Source: DASTHV01 sp035718045 (GTDB lineage: Bacteria; Patescibacteriota; Saccharimonadia; Saccharimonadales; UBA10212). Taken from it: a stretch of DNA of 33,649 bases. The DNA is taken from the NCBI GenBank assembly GCA_035718045.1, contig DASTHV010000021.1, positions 1 through 33,649 of the forward strand, read 5' to 3'. Positions 21,072 through 28,423 of the stretch are shown piece by piece; position 1 is the first letter of the stretch; every line of letters begins with the position of its first letter. The notes under the pieces are model-generated. The model did not search any database. It was not told the DNA's origin and saw only the letters and a list, made by a program, of their open reading frames with translations. A program made the position numbers and the translations under genes.

Positions 21072-22385
21072 ATGCATATTTTCTTTTCCGGAATCGGCGG
21101 GGCCGGAATCGGTCCGCTAGCTCTGATAGCCAAACAGGCCGGCTATGACGTCAGCGGCTCGGACGCTAAAGACAGTTCTTACATCAGCTACTTAAAAAAA
21201 CAAGGCATATACGATATCCATATCGGTCAAACCAAAGAGCAGATTAGTGATTTACATTCTAAAAATCCCATCGATTGGTTCGTGTACAGCTCGGCCTTGC
21301 CGATGACCGACCCAAACCACCCCGAACTGGCATTCTGCCGAGATAAAAGCATAAAAGCTACCAGACGCGATGAACTGTTAAATGAGATTTTGTCGCAGAA
21401 AAAATTGAAACTAGTAGCCATTGCCGGCACTCATGGCAAAACCACCACCACCGCTATGGCTATCTGGCTGTTTAAACAACTCCAGCTGCCGGTCAGTTAT
21501 TCCGTAGGCGCCAAGCTCAGTTTTGGCGACATGGGACATTTTACTGATAAAAGTGAATACTTTATCTATGAAGCCGATGAATTTGACCGTAATTTTTTGA
21601 ACTTTTATCCAGAACTCGGTATCATCAGCGGGCTGGACTGGGACCATCCGGACATTTACCCCACTCGTGAGTCTTACTATGAGGCTTTTAGCGAATTTAT
21701 CGATCAAAGTAACCGAACGGCTTTGTGGCACGATGACGCCGAAAAGCTAGGGCTGGAAGTTTCTGACGAAATGTTAATTCTAGATGAAAAGGATCCGCTA
21801 ATCGATCACAGAATCGCCCTTCCCGGCCACGTTAACCGTCTGGACGCTTGGCTGGTCAGCCATGCCCTACAGCCGATAATTGACAGACCGATTGATGAAA
21901 TTCTAGGCGCCGCAAATCGTTTTCCGGGAGTTTCGCGCCGGTTCGAGAAACTAGCTGCCAATCTGTACACCGATTATGCCCATACGCCAGCTAAAATCCG
22001 CGGCGCCCTGCAATTGGCCCATGAAGTGGCCGGGGACAACGTCGTAGTTATTTACGAGGGCTTACACAATCTGCGTCAGCATTTCATCAAAGATGAACTG
22101 GCCAGCTTGTTTGACGAAGTAAAGCAACTTTACATCGTTCCTAGTTACCTGGCTCGCGAAAATAAAGATTTAGAACTTTTGACCCCTGATAAATTACTTA
22201 ACATGTTAAGTAATTCCAGTCAAAGCCATACCCAAGCCGCTCAGTTAAATGACCAACTGGCAACCGACATCAGGAAACATTCCTCTGCCGGTGACTTAGT
22301 GCTATGTTTAACCGCCGGCGGCACCGGCTCACTAGATGAGTGGCTCCGTCAAAACATTAGCCGAAAGCCACAAGCTGAAAGCTGA
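21072..22385 (+). CDS. murC: UDP-N-acetylmuramate--L-alanine ligase (MurC)
   Basis: A 437-residue Mur ligase, slightly shorter than typical MurC (about 460). The N-terminal UDP-binding motif is FSGIGGAGIGPLALIAK with GSD at 29-31. The ATP P-loop is GTHGKTTTT at 119-127. The catalytic/metal region is YEADEFDRNFL, then GLDWDHPDIYPT. The C-terminal domain shows DYAHTPAKIRGAL and GTGSLDEWL. Mpl (the recycling ligase) is a related alternative, but the N-terminal GIGG-x-GI and the GSD pattern favour MurC. The last residues (SRKPQAES) are encoded by the 7-nt-periodic repeat, and a 24-nt palindrome lies within codons for KLLNMLSN. No Shine-Dalgarno site is present. Confidence 0.82.
   Translation: MHIFFSGIGGAGIGPLALIAKQAGYDVSGSDAKDSSYISYLKKQGIYDIHIGQTKEQISDLHSKNPIDWFVYSSALPMTDPNHPELAFCRDKSIKATRRDELLNEILSQKKLKLVAIAGTHGKTTTTAMAIWLFKQLQLPVSYSVGAKLSFGDMGHFTDKSEYFIYEADEFDRNFLNFYPELGIISGLDWDHPDIYPTRESYYEAFSEFIDQSNRTALWHDDAEKLGLEVSDEMLILDEKDPLIDHRIALPGHVNRLDAWLVSHALQPIIDRPIDEILGAANRFPGVSRRFEKLAANLYTDYAHTPAKIRGALQLAHEVAGDNVVVIYEGLHNLRQHFIKDELASLFDEVKQLYIVPSYLARENKDLELLTPDKLLNMLSNSSQSHTQAAQLNDQLATDIRKHSSAGDLVLCLTAGGTGSLDEWLRQNISRKPQAES
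22192..22215. repeat. 24-nt perfect palindrome, copy 2 (inside murC)
   Basis: The half AATTACTTAACA followed by its exact reverse complement. It agrees with the copy at 17267 at 22 of 24 positions. It codes for part of KLLNMLSN in MurC. Confidence 0.95.
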
Positions 22386-22428
22386 AAGCCAACCGTAGCT
22401 AGCTTTAGGCTCTAGGCTTTAAGCTATT
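22360..22428. repeat. Inverted heptad repeats at the murC 3' end
   Basis: First GCCGAAA, GCCACAA, GCTGAAA, GCTGAAA (22360-22387, overlapping the murC stop). Then the complementary type AGCTTTA, GGCTCTA, GGCTTTA, AGCTATT (22401-22428, reaching the stop of the convergent gene). The two halves can pair through AGC-TGAAAGC / GCTTTA-type segments into an imperfect hairpin, perhaps a transcription terminator between the convergent genes. Confidence 0.75.
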
Positions 22429-22919
22429 TATCTGTAGGCGTAGTAGGCGGTTATTACTAAAAAAGCGGTCACGACTACGGTAACAGAAAAGGCTGTTATA
22501 GGGAAACCGATGGCCGGCTTGGGGGCTTGGGTGTTGGCCTTTTGGGCTTGCGGCGATGGCGATTTGCGTGGAGCGGCGGGCGACGGATTAGAAGCCCCTT
22601 CTTTGGTCTGAGGCTTGGGATTCTTAGAAAAGAAATGATGCTTAGACACAGTCTTTTTCTCGTTGTCCACCTCGTGCATAATTTTATCCAATTCGGCGTC
22701 CGGATTTACCGGCTTGGCGGTGGCGCCGGCCTGAACTTTAAGCGGAATATTGTGGACTAGCTCCGGGCTAAGGGTCTGCGGCGTTCCGTCAGCGGCGACG
22801 GCTGGCTGGGTGGATTGAGGCTTTGCAGGCGCCGCGGACGCCGGTGCGGGCGCCACTACGTCCTGCATCAATCGTTCGGTCCGCTGCGGCGTAGCGTGTA
22901 GCGTTTTAGCGGGATTCAT
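22428..22919 (-). CDS. Pro/Ala-rich tail-anchored membrane protein
   Basis: A 163-residue protein with a long low-complexity cytoplasmic part (APAPASAAPAKPQSTQPAV, later APRKSPSPQAQKANTQAPK) and one helix at the very C-terminus (ITAFSVTVVVTAFLVITAYYAY). A short charged helix (DAELDKIMHEVDNEKKTVSK) lies in the middle. The shape is that of a C-tail-anchored scaffold; no domain is recognised. A GGGAGGG site 6 nt before the ATG gives good translation. It is convergent with murC. Confidence 0.65.
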   Translation of the reverse strand: MNPAKTLHATPQRTERLMQDVVAPAPASAAPAKPQSTQPAVAADGTPQTLSPELVHNIPLKVQAGATAKPVNPDAELDKIMHEVDNEKKTVSKHHFFSKNPKPQTKEGASNPSPAAPRKSPSPQAQKANTQAPKPAIGFPITAFSVTVVVTAFLVITAYYAYR

Positions 22920-22988
22920 CCCAACCCTCCCGTACAGGCTGTTTGTAAATTAACGGTTTGCATTTGTCATTTTGTTTAAGTTTGTATA

Positions 22989-23017
22989 TTGCAATTCTAT
23001 CACGGCGCGTTTATCTG
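22989..23017 (+). promoter_or_regulatory. Leaderless-type promoter of the DNA glycosylase gene
   Basis: TTGCAA (22989-22994), 17-nt spacer, TATCTG (23012-23017). Only 5 nt separate the -10 box from the ATG at 23023, and there is no Shine-Dalgarno site. Confidence 0.45.
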
Positions 23018-23022
23018 ATTAA

Positions 23023-23679
23023 ATGTATACAGTGACTTTTGAGCAAAAACTGCGCGCTGCCGAGAGGCATTTATCAAAGCAGGATAAAAATCTGGCTAGG
23101 ATCATCAAGGCCAGCGGGCCGTGCCGGCTCAAGCCGCACACCGACCACTATGGCGAGCTAGTGGGCAGCATCGTAGGTCAGCAGCTTTCTGCCAAGGCTG
23201 CCGGGGCGATTTGGCATCGTGTTTTGGCACTATTTGACAGTCATATGCCAACGCCCGAAGAATTAATTAAAGTCGACGGCCAAAAGCTGCGTGATATCGG
23301 CCTGAGCTGGGCCAAAGTAAAGTACGTCAAAGATCTGGCGGAACACGTGCTGGATGGGCGGTTAGATTTAAACCATGTAGCCACTATGCCCAACGAACAA
23401 TTAATTGAGCAATTGACTGCGGTAAAGGGGCTGGGCGAGTGGAGCGCCCATATGTTTATGATTTTTGGTCTAGGCAGACTGGATGTTTTGCCGGTGGGCG
23501 ACTTAGGCGTGCGCAAAGCGATTATGAACTTGTACAGACTGGAACAATTGCCGGATCCAGCTGCCTGTGTAACGATCGCCAACAAATACGACTGGCACCC
23601 TTACGAATCCGTAGCGGCTTGGTATTTATGGCAAAGTTTAGACAATAACCCCGGTAAAAAATCCCGCCACGGCACCTAG
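23023..23679 (+). CDS. AlkA-type DNA-3-methyladenine glycosylase (HhH-GPD)
   Basis: A 218-residue glycosylase. The helix-hairpin-helix is LTAVKGLGEWSAHMFMIF (131-148). The catalytic Asp is expected at 160 in VLPVGDLGVRKA, as in the AlkA/MAG family. The region SIVGQQLSAKAAGAIWHRV (49-67) is the family's conserved N-terminal motif. No Cys cluster for a 4Fe-4S site is present, arguing against Nth or MutY. It removes alkylated purines to start base-excision repair. It lacks the N-terminal domain of E. coli AlkA, as many small homologues do. Confidence 0.88.
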   Translation: MYTVTFEQKLRAAERHLSKQDKNLARIIKASGPCRLKPHTDHYGELVGSIVGQQLSAKAAGAIWHRVLALFDSHMPTPEELIKVDGQKLRDIGLSWAKVKYVKDLAEHVLDGRLDLNHVATMPNEQLIEQLTAVKGLGEWSAHMFMIFGLGRLDVLPVGDLGVRKAIMNLYRLEQLPDPAACVTIANKYDWHPYESVAAWYLWQSLDNNPGKKSRHGT

Positions 23680-23755
23680 ATGACATTCGTCAATCAAGCG
23701 AGCCCACTAAAGTCTAAATGACTTGAGAAAAACAGAGAGAGAGACAAGTGAGATT

Positions 23756-23802
23756 AAAGGCGAATCGAGCACAAGCTCTGCTCTGCGCGCAGATTCCCTT
23801 TT
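23756..23802. other. Candidate structured RNA element or complex terminator
   Basis: An outer stem AAAGG..AATC with GATT..CCTTT encloses two hairpins: GAGCA / TGCTC with a 7-nt loop, and the self-complementary TGCGCGCA. It lies in a 187-nt gap between two convergent genes that is otherwise without clear signals. A T-run of four follows on the plus strand and a similar one on the minus strand, so a bidirectional terminator is one explanation. Confidence 0.35.
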
Positions 23803-23866
23803 AGCGAACGTAGGCTCAACCGTCTGGTTTTTCGACTGTCATGAAGATTTTGGTGGGCGAGCGGTG

Positions 23867-24208
23867 TTAGCGGCTGTCACCTTCAGATTTTATAACACCG
23901 CGAGCGTGGCGATCTGCCAGTTTAGCAAGGTTACCTTCAGCTATTTTTCCCAGTGGTTCATCTAGGTAGTGCGCGATGGCGCTAAGATACCAAAGCACAT
24001 CACCAAGTTCTTTAAGGATTGCCTGCCGGTTAGCCTGGTCCAATTTACCGCCGTCATTGCGTTGAACTTTTTTGATCCGCTCGGCTACTTCGCCGGTTTC
24101 GCCAACCAGACCTAGAATTTTATTTATAAACGCGGTTGATAAAAAGTCGCCTCTGCCGCCGTAAACATCGGTCTTAATCGCCTTCTTCTGGTAATCGTCA
24201 AACGTCAT
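23867..24208 (-). CDS. MazG-like nucleotide pyrophosphohydrolase
   Basis: A 113-residue protein, the size of a single MazG domain. The metal-binding motifs are GLVGETGEVAERIKK (about 33-47) and ILKELGDVLWYLSAIAHYL, matching 'E-x-x-E ... E-x-x-D' of the all-alpha NTP pyrophosphatase superfamily. Such enzymes hydrolyse (d)NTPs, often damaged ones, to NMP and pyrophosphate. The ATG overlaps the tsaC stop as ATGA, so the two genes are coupled. The nucleotide substrate cannot be read from sequence. Confidence 0.82.
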   Translation of the reverse strand: MTFDDYQKKAIKTDVYGGRGDFLSTAFINKILGLVGETGEVAERIKKVQRNDGGKLDQANRQAILKELGDVLWYLSAIAHYLDEPLGKIAEGNLAKLADRHARGVIKSEGDSR

Positions 24209-24783
24209 AAATTACTCCTATCTTCTATTTTAACAGCGCCTTGGCGAACAGTTTTAAGACGGCCGTTTTCCAAGATCGCCAAAGTTGACGGCGGATTGTC
24301 CAGCTCGCCGACATCCACGTAAAAATCAAGCTTATCACCAAAAAATTCTTGCGCCGCCGCTACGGAAGCTACGGGCTGTTGGCCTTGCAGGTTGGCGCTG
24401 GTGCTGACAATCGGGCCGACTTGGCGAATCAAGTCCCTGAGTTCAGGATAGTCCGGCACACGGATCGCGAAATGTTTGAAGCCCCGGTGTAGCCAATGCG
24501 GGCTAGAAGGCGCTTGAAATTCCAGACTGATTGCCCCCGGCCAGTATGGCTCGACCTGTTTAGCCTGATTTCCTGAAATACTTAACAAGTCAAGCATTTT
24601 TGTATCGGCAATCAGGACGATGAGGGGCTTATTGGAATCCCTACCCTTTAGCTTATGTATGCGCTCGACCGCCGCTTTATCCAATGCTCGGCAAGATAAT
24701 CCGTAAATCGTGTCAGACGGCAGCAAGCCTACTGCGCCGTCTCGCAGCAGCTCCACGACTCTATCATCGAACTTATCCGTCAC
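24205..24783 (-). CDS. tsaC: L-threonylcarbamoyladenylate synthase (TsaC/Sua5/YrdC)
   Basis: About 192 residues if started at GTG 24783, which places 16 residues before the first strand (AVGLLPSDTIYGLSC), as in E. coli TsaC. Other in-frame GTGs are at 24792 and 24810, and a longer reading would intrude into the upstream gene. Motifs are LPSDTIYGL, KGRDSNKPLIVLI and VSTSANLQGQ, the substrate-binding signatures of the YrdC fold. The enzyme makes threonylcarbamoyl-AMP for tRNA t6A37 synthesis, a universally needed modification. The TGA overlaps the MazG-like start. A degenerate copy of the 24-nt palindrome is inside (24576-24599). Confidence 0.87.
   Translation of the reverse strand: MTDKFDDRVVELLRDGAVGLLPSDTIYGLSCRALDKAAVERIHKLKGRDSNKPLIVLIADTKMLDLLSISGNQAKQVEPYWPGAISLEFQAPSSPHWLHRGFKHFAIRVPDYPELRDLIRQVGPIVSTSANLQGQQPVASVAAAQEFFGDKLDFYVDVGELDNPPSTLAILENGRLKTVRQGAVKIEDRSNL
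24576..24599. repeat. Degenerate copy of the 24-nt palindrome, inside tsaC
   Basis: AAATACTTAACA then AGTCAAGCATTT: three mismatches to the copy at 17267. In tsaC it encodes KMLDLLSIS, in the same reading phase as KLLNMLSNS in murC. Confidence 0.65.
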
Positions 24784-24832
24784 ATAGCTCACAGCTACAT
24801 AGCTTCGCACAAAAATATATTTTATAAAACCT

Positions 24833-26614
24833 TTAGAGTCCGCCGTAGCCGCCGCCGTAGCCATAGAATGTTTGCTGCGGCTTATGATAATCACTGATTT
24901 TGATGGGCTCCTGAGAACCGTCTTTGGCCATGATGTAAAGTTCGCTGGCATCTTTGGAAACCAGTAGATAATCGTCGGTGTACCAGCCGTAGGTGTTGTA
25001 TTCACTTAAAGTGGCGATTTGTTTACCGTTTTCTCCCTCTTCATCGCCAATAAACAAGGTATTCTTGCCATCGCGCTGCTCGGCCCAGAAGGTCTGATTA
25101 CCGGATGGCGACAGCAGGTAAGTCGGATAGCTGGTGGTATAGAAATTCTCGGCGGTCATGTTGGAATCAGCTTTAACTTGACCGTCCGCAAAGATGTAGA
25201 AGTTGTCTTTTGTACCGTCAGAGAATTTCAGCTCGGTTTGGCTGGGGCTTTTAACTTGTTCTTCCAGGGTGACATCAATCGCTTGCGTACTGTCAGCTAG
25301 CCCAAACGATTTAATAGCCTTTTTGCCGCTGCCATCGGCATTGACGGCATTAAAGGTCGCCTGCTTGCTGGCAATGTCAGAAGAACTGACGTTAAAGCCG
25401 GCGGTCCAATTTTTAATATAGTAGACCTGGTTGTCGTAAGCGTACACGCCGCCCAGTAGCTCGCTGATATAATCATATTGATTGGTACCGCTGGCGGTAG
25501 TCTGATCCAGTACGATCAATTTTTTACTTGGGGCATTGAAGCTTTTTAGAGCTTGGCGGCCGGATTGCCAAAGCTGGGTATCGTTGCGTGTAACCGTGTA
25601 AATAAAGGTGTCATTAACCCAGCCAACCGGATTAAACGAGGCGCTGCCGGAATCTATAGTCGTTAGACTGTCATCGGCGGTATTAAGTAGATATAAGGAC
25701 GGGCTGTTGCCAGCCCGGCGAGATAACAAAGCTAGGTATTTCCAGTCGCGCGAGGCCAGTAAGACTGTGCCTTGGTCGTCTTCGTTGCCAGTGCCCGCCA
25801 GGACGGTTTGGCGGTCGGTTCCGTCAAGGTTGGTCTTCACCACGTCGATTTTGCCGCTTAATTTGGATAAAAAGTAAACTTGCCCGGCCGGCGTAAGATC
25901 GAACTGATTGTTTTGCACGCCGTCGTTGCTAATTTTGATGGTCACATCCGCCGAATTAAAGCCGTCTTTGTTAAGCGTTCCTTTTTGTTCGGCCAAGCCA
26001 ACCGGCAGGACAATTACCGCGCTGCCCGTAACATCGGTCTTGGCGGTAATTCCGGCTACTTTGATATTCACTCCGCTGAGCATATTTTTATTCACTAGAT
26101 TTCTGACACTAACCTTTACCTGCCGCCCAGTAGCGCTGAGCGCGATAACCGGCAGGGTTTTTTGCTTCAGGATAGGGGTTAGGACGTCTGTCTGATTAGT
26201 TTTATAGTACTTTTTGCTAAGTACAACTTGGTGATGACCGACCTTGGTTTGAGGCAAGGTGGCTTGGCCGGCGGCATCGGTTTCGACGCTATTTGAGCCG
26301 ATACTGACCATGGCACCGCTGACCGGCGTATTAGTGGTGGAATCAACTACTTTTATTTTTAAATCACGTTTTAATACCAGCCCGGCGGCGTGATAGCGGG
26401 TCCACGGTACACCGGCCAAGATTAAAATCACCAGCAACACTGTTAAGGGAATCGTCCACCTTTTGCGGCCGGTGTACCAACTTGTAAAGCGCGCCCAGCG
26501 GCCGGCCTTCTTTGGCAGAGGCGATTCAGCCGGAACTTGATTTTGTGCTATCGGCTGGGCTGGGGCTTCTGCCGGCGGCAGCGCCTGACCATTTGGAGGT
26601 GTTTCGTTTGCCAT
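24833..26614 (-). CDS. Membrane-anchored protein with two carboxypeptidase-regulatory-like domains and a beta-propeller-like part
   Basis: A 593-residue protein. The cytoplasmic N-terminus is Pro/Ala-rich (residues 1-50); one helix (TIPLTVLLVILILAGVPW) follows. Two Ig-like 'CarboxypepD_reg' or PEGA-like repeats come next: residues about 85-145 (KVVDSTTNTPVSGAMVSIG ... VETDAAGQATL) and 155-225 (SGVNIKVAGITAKTDVTGSAV). From about 245 on is a repeat-rich beta region (VYFLSKLSGKIDVVKTNLDG, SRDWKYLALLSRRAGNSPSLYLL, TTSYPTYLLSPSGNQTFWA) resembling TolB or WD40-like blades. It ends with YGYGGGYGGL. A surface-exposed sensor or binding protein is likely. Confidence 0.75.
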   Translation of the reverse strand: MANETPPNGQALPPAEAPAQPIAQNQVPAESPLPKKAGRWARFTSWYTGRKRWTIPLTVLLVILILAGVPWTRYHAAGLVLKRDLKIKVVDSTTNTPVSGAMVSIGSNSVETDAAGQATLPQTKVGHHQVVLSKKYYKTNQTDVLTPILKQKTLPVIALSATGRQVKVSVRNLVNKNMLSGVNIKVAGITAKTDVTGSAVIVLPVGLAEQKGTLNKDGFNSADVTIKISNDGVQNNQFDLTPAGQVYFLSKLSGKIDVVKTNLDGTDRQTVLAGTGNEDDQGTVLLASRDWKYLALLSRRAGNSPSLYLLNTADDSLTTIDSGSASFNPVGWVNDTFIYTVTRNDTQLWQSGRQALKSFNAPSKKLIVLDQTTASGTNQYDYISELLGGVYAYDNQVYYIKNWTAGFNVSSSDIASKQATFNAVNADGSGKKAIKSFGLADSTQAIDVTLEEQVKSPSQTELKFSDGTKDNFYIFADGQVKADSNMTAENFYTTSYPTYLLSPSGNQTFWAEQRDGKNTLFIGDEEGENGKQIATLSEYNTYGWYTDDYLLVSKDASELYIMAKDGSQEPIKISDYHKPQQTFYGYGGGYGGL

Positions 26615-26659
26615 TTTTATTGCTAATCTGCCTTAAACTATATAGCTTCGCGCCAGGAA

Positions 26660-26687
26660 AGCCTAGCGCTTTAGGCTAGAGCTTGCC
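26660..26687. repeat. Heptad-type repeat and hairpin at the end of the 188-residue gene
   Basis: AGCCTAG, CGCTTTA, GGCTAGA, GCTTGCC in succession. AGCCTA and TAGGCT pair with a 6-nt loop, making a small terminator-like hairpin just past the TAG at 26676. The 11-mer GGCTAGAGCTT is shared with 17234-17244. Confidence 0.5.
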
Positions 26688-27242
26688 GGTGAGCAGATTA
26701 GCCAGCTGCTCGGTCTGGGTTAGCGTGCGGTCCGCCGGAGTCGCTGGACCATAGCTTAAAACATACCAAATATTATTTTTCAAAATGTTCAATTGGCCAG
26801 TCTGTGCATCCCAATAGGCATCGTCGCCATAGCCAGTGACTTTTTGGTCCTGCGGGGCCGGGGGATAGTCAAATTCTTTTTGACCGACCTGCGTGCCAGC
26901 CGAGCTGGAGGGTGTTCTGACTGTTAAGCTAGCCGAGTTATTACTCGAAACTGGCGCGTTGCTGCCCGAGTCGGCTGTGTAGGAGCAGGTACTTACACTA
27001 AGGTCACTAGATGACTTATCCGGCGTGCTTTGACCGCCTTTGGCATTGTCGCCCAGCAGTTTTTTAGCGTCAGCCAGTGTGAATATGTCACAAGCTTTCT
27101 TATGAGCCGGTGCGGACTGAACCGATGAGGTGTCTAATGCGGCGTCGTTATGGCCGCGGCCATTATTCACCGCGATAATTATCAATGCGGCGGCGCCACC
27201 GACTAAAATCAACGCCAAAACATAACCAACGATTTTTCTCAT
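26676..27242 (-). CDS. Membrane-anchored extracytoplasmic protein (DUF3558-like)
   Basis: A 188-residue protein. One N-terminal helix (IVGYVLALILVGGAAALIIIAV) serves as an uncleaved anchor. The outer part begins KKACDIFTLADAKKLLGD, which resembles the start of DUF3558-type extracytoplasmic domains of actinobacteria, and has a second Cys in STCSYTADSG that may pair with the first. It ends RTLTQTEQLANLLTGKL. A TACAAT box lies 6 nt before the ATG (27254-27249), a leaderless arrangement. Function unknown. Confidence 0.65.
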   Translation of the reverse strand: MRKIVGYVLALILVGGAAALIIIAVNNGRGHNDAALDTSSVQSAPAHKKACDIFTLADAKKLLGDNAKGGQSTPDKSSSDLSVSTCSYTADSGSNAPVSSNNSASLTVRTPSSSAGTQVGQKEFDYPPAPQDQKVTGYGDDAYWDAQTGQLNILKNNIWYVLSYGPATPADRTLTQTEQLANLLTGKL

Positions 27243-27248
27243 AAGCCG

Positions 27249-27254
27249 ATTGTA
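27249..27254 (-). promoter_or_regulatory. -10 box 6 nt before the start (leaderless arrangement)
   Basis: TACAAT on the minus strand, then CGGCTT, then ATG. No good -35 box and no ribosome-binding site are visible. Confidence 0.4.
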
Positions 27255-27279
27255 GCACTTAAGCGGCGGCTAGAGTCGC

Positions 27280-28056
27280 CTAATTAATCGATAAGGAGGT
27301 CAGCATTTTCTTAATGGGGCCAGAAAATGTATCAACATCCCAATTGCTAGCCGCGATGCTAAGCGGCTGGCCGTCCGCGCCGCTAAACGATAAAACTATC
27401 TCCGGATCCACGTTGGCGATATCGGATTTCGGTATATCCTGGCCCTTTTGATAGCCGGCATCGCCAGTTATGTAGACTCCGTCCAACGCGCCGGTGGTAG
27501 TAGTTTTGGAATATTGCAAAAAACTTAAATAAGTATTGCCGCGCTGGGTCTGAGTCGGTTTTGTATAAGCAACTTTTTCACTATCCATTACAGCCGTGGC
27601 GCTGCCGGCGTCAAACGCGCCAAGGTTTTGTCCCTTAGGCGTAATTGTCAGAATTTCGCGGGCGTTTACCGGTTGGCCGTTCGCGCTTTTCAGGCTAAGG
27701 CTGGGTGAAGTTACAGTCATCTTACCGCCGCCGTTATCGCTCAGCATCCAGTCCGCCGGATAGTCAATTCCTAGGTTGAAATTGGCCGAATCATAATGTT
27801 TCGTAGCGGCCGAGGCCGTATTATCGGATTGCTGCTGGGAGGAGGTGGTTGATTGAGCCGCCGACGGTGTTTGAGTCTGTTTTTTATTTTTATGAAACCC
27901 AAACCAGTAGCCGCCGGCGCCTAAGGCTATTATTAAAATTGCAATCAGGCCATACAGAACCACCTTCTTGGCGGTACTAGTACCCTTGTAATATTCGGGC
28001 GGTAAATATTCTTTTTTGGGCGCCGGCTCGGGCAAAGGTTCCTCGGTCGTTTCCAT
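27280..28056 (-). CDS. Membrane-anchored extracytoplasmic protein (PsbP-like fold possible)
   Basis: A 258-residue protein. The start is set at ATG 28056 (METTEEPLPEPAPKKEYLPP) because a TATAAT box ends 6 nt before it; upstream in-frame residues look untranslated. One helix (KVVLYGLIAILIIALGAGGYWF) is at about 33-54. A Gln/Ser/Thr-rich linker follows. The outer domain starts KHYDSANFNLGIDYPADWML, typical of PsbP-like domains of small bacterial lipoproteins ('F...I.YP.gW'). It ends FSGPIKKMLTSLSIN. Substrate or partner unknown. Confidence 0.7.
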   Translation of the reverse strand: METTEEPLPEPAPKKEYLPPEYYKGTSTAKKVVLYGLIAILIIALGAGGYWFGFHKNKKQTQTPSAAQSTTSSQQQSDNTASAATKHYDSANFNLGIDYPADWMLSDNGGGKMTVTSPSLSLKSANGQPVNAREILTITPKGQNLGAFDAGSATAVMDSEKVAYTKPTQTQRGNTYLSFLQYSKTTTTGALDGVYITGDAGYQKGQDIPKSDIANVDPEIVLSFSGADGQPLSIAASNWDVDTFSGPIKKMLTSLSIN

Positions 28057-28062
28057 GCTTAT

Positions 28063-28068
28063 ATTATA
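28063..28068 (-). promoter_or_regulatory. Consensus -10 box 6 nt before the start (leaderless arrangement)
   Basis: Perfect TATAAT on the minus strand, then ATAAGC, then the ATG at 28056. A TTATCT 17 nt upstream may act as a weak -35 box. Confidence 0.6.
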
Positions 28069-28093
28069 GCTTCTAAGCGTTATCAAGATAAGA

Positions 28094-28120
28094 AAAAGGC
28101 AGGAAGATTTCCTGCCTTTT
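28094..28120 (-). terminator. Rho-independent terminator after the KGG-motif gene
   Basis: AAAAGGCAGGAA and TTCCTGCCTTTT form a 12-bp stem with a 3-nt loop. A T-rich stretch follows on the minus strand. It also has T residues on the plus side. Confidence 0.88.
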
Positions 28121-28139
28121 GTCTGCGGCTTTTAGTTAA

Positions 28140-28313
28140 CTAGCGATTCTTGTGGCTGCGTTTGCCACCTTTACGGGCCGCTGCGGTGCGGCCAGCCGCC
28201 CCACTGGCACCGCTGGTGCTGCCGCTAGCGCTGCTATTTTCGCCACCGAGGCGAGCCGCCTCTTCAGTATCTTCTCGGTTGCCGAACTGTCCTGGGTTGT
28301 TATCATCTGCCAT
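28140..28313 (-). CDS. Small KGG-motif protein (YciG-like stress protein type)
   Basis: A 57-residue hydrophilic protein. The ATG at 28313 has a perfect AAGGAGGT 5-6 nt upstream, so the 9 residues before it are not translated. The sequence is MADDNNPGQFGNREDTEEAA, then a Ser/Gly/Ala linker, then TAAARKGGKRSHKNR. The 'RKGGK' near the C-terminus and the 'GNR...AARLGG' piece recall KGG-repeat proteins such as YciG/GsiB-type stress hydrophilins. A basic, disordered, nucleic-acid-binding role is possible. It has its own terminator. Confidence 0.65.
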   Translation of the reverse strand: MADDNNPGQFGNREDTEEAARLGGENSSASGSTSGASGAAGRTAAARKGGKRSHKNR

Positions 28314-28423
28314 GCCTACCTCCTTTTTAGTTAATGGCACTTACTAGAATAGCTAATTCCTGAATACAGCTCTATGAAACTGATAACTACTATCGTGTAC
28401 CCTATTTCACACCGGTTGGCGAG

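Noticed and set aside
23820..23866. Faint resemblance to a tmRNA 5' end (CTGGTTTTTCGAC)
   Set aside because: No matching 3' acceptor half, no tag-peptide frame and no space for a 300-nt RNA.
24784..25005. N-terminal extension of the tsaC frame
   Set aside because: It overlaps the upstream 593-residue gene and reads as unstructured Ser/Thr/Lys sequence; the TsaC fold needs only about 16 residues before its first strand.
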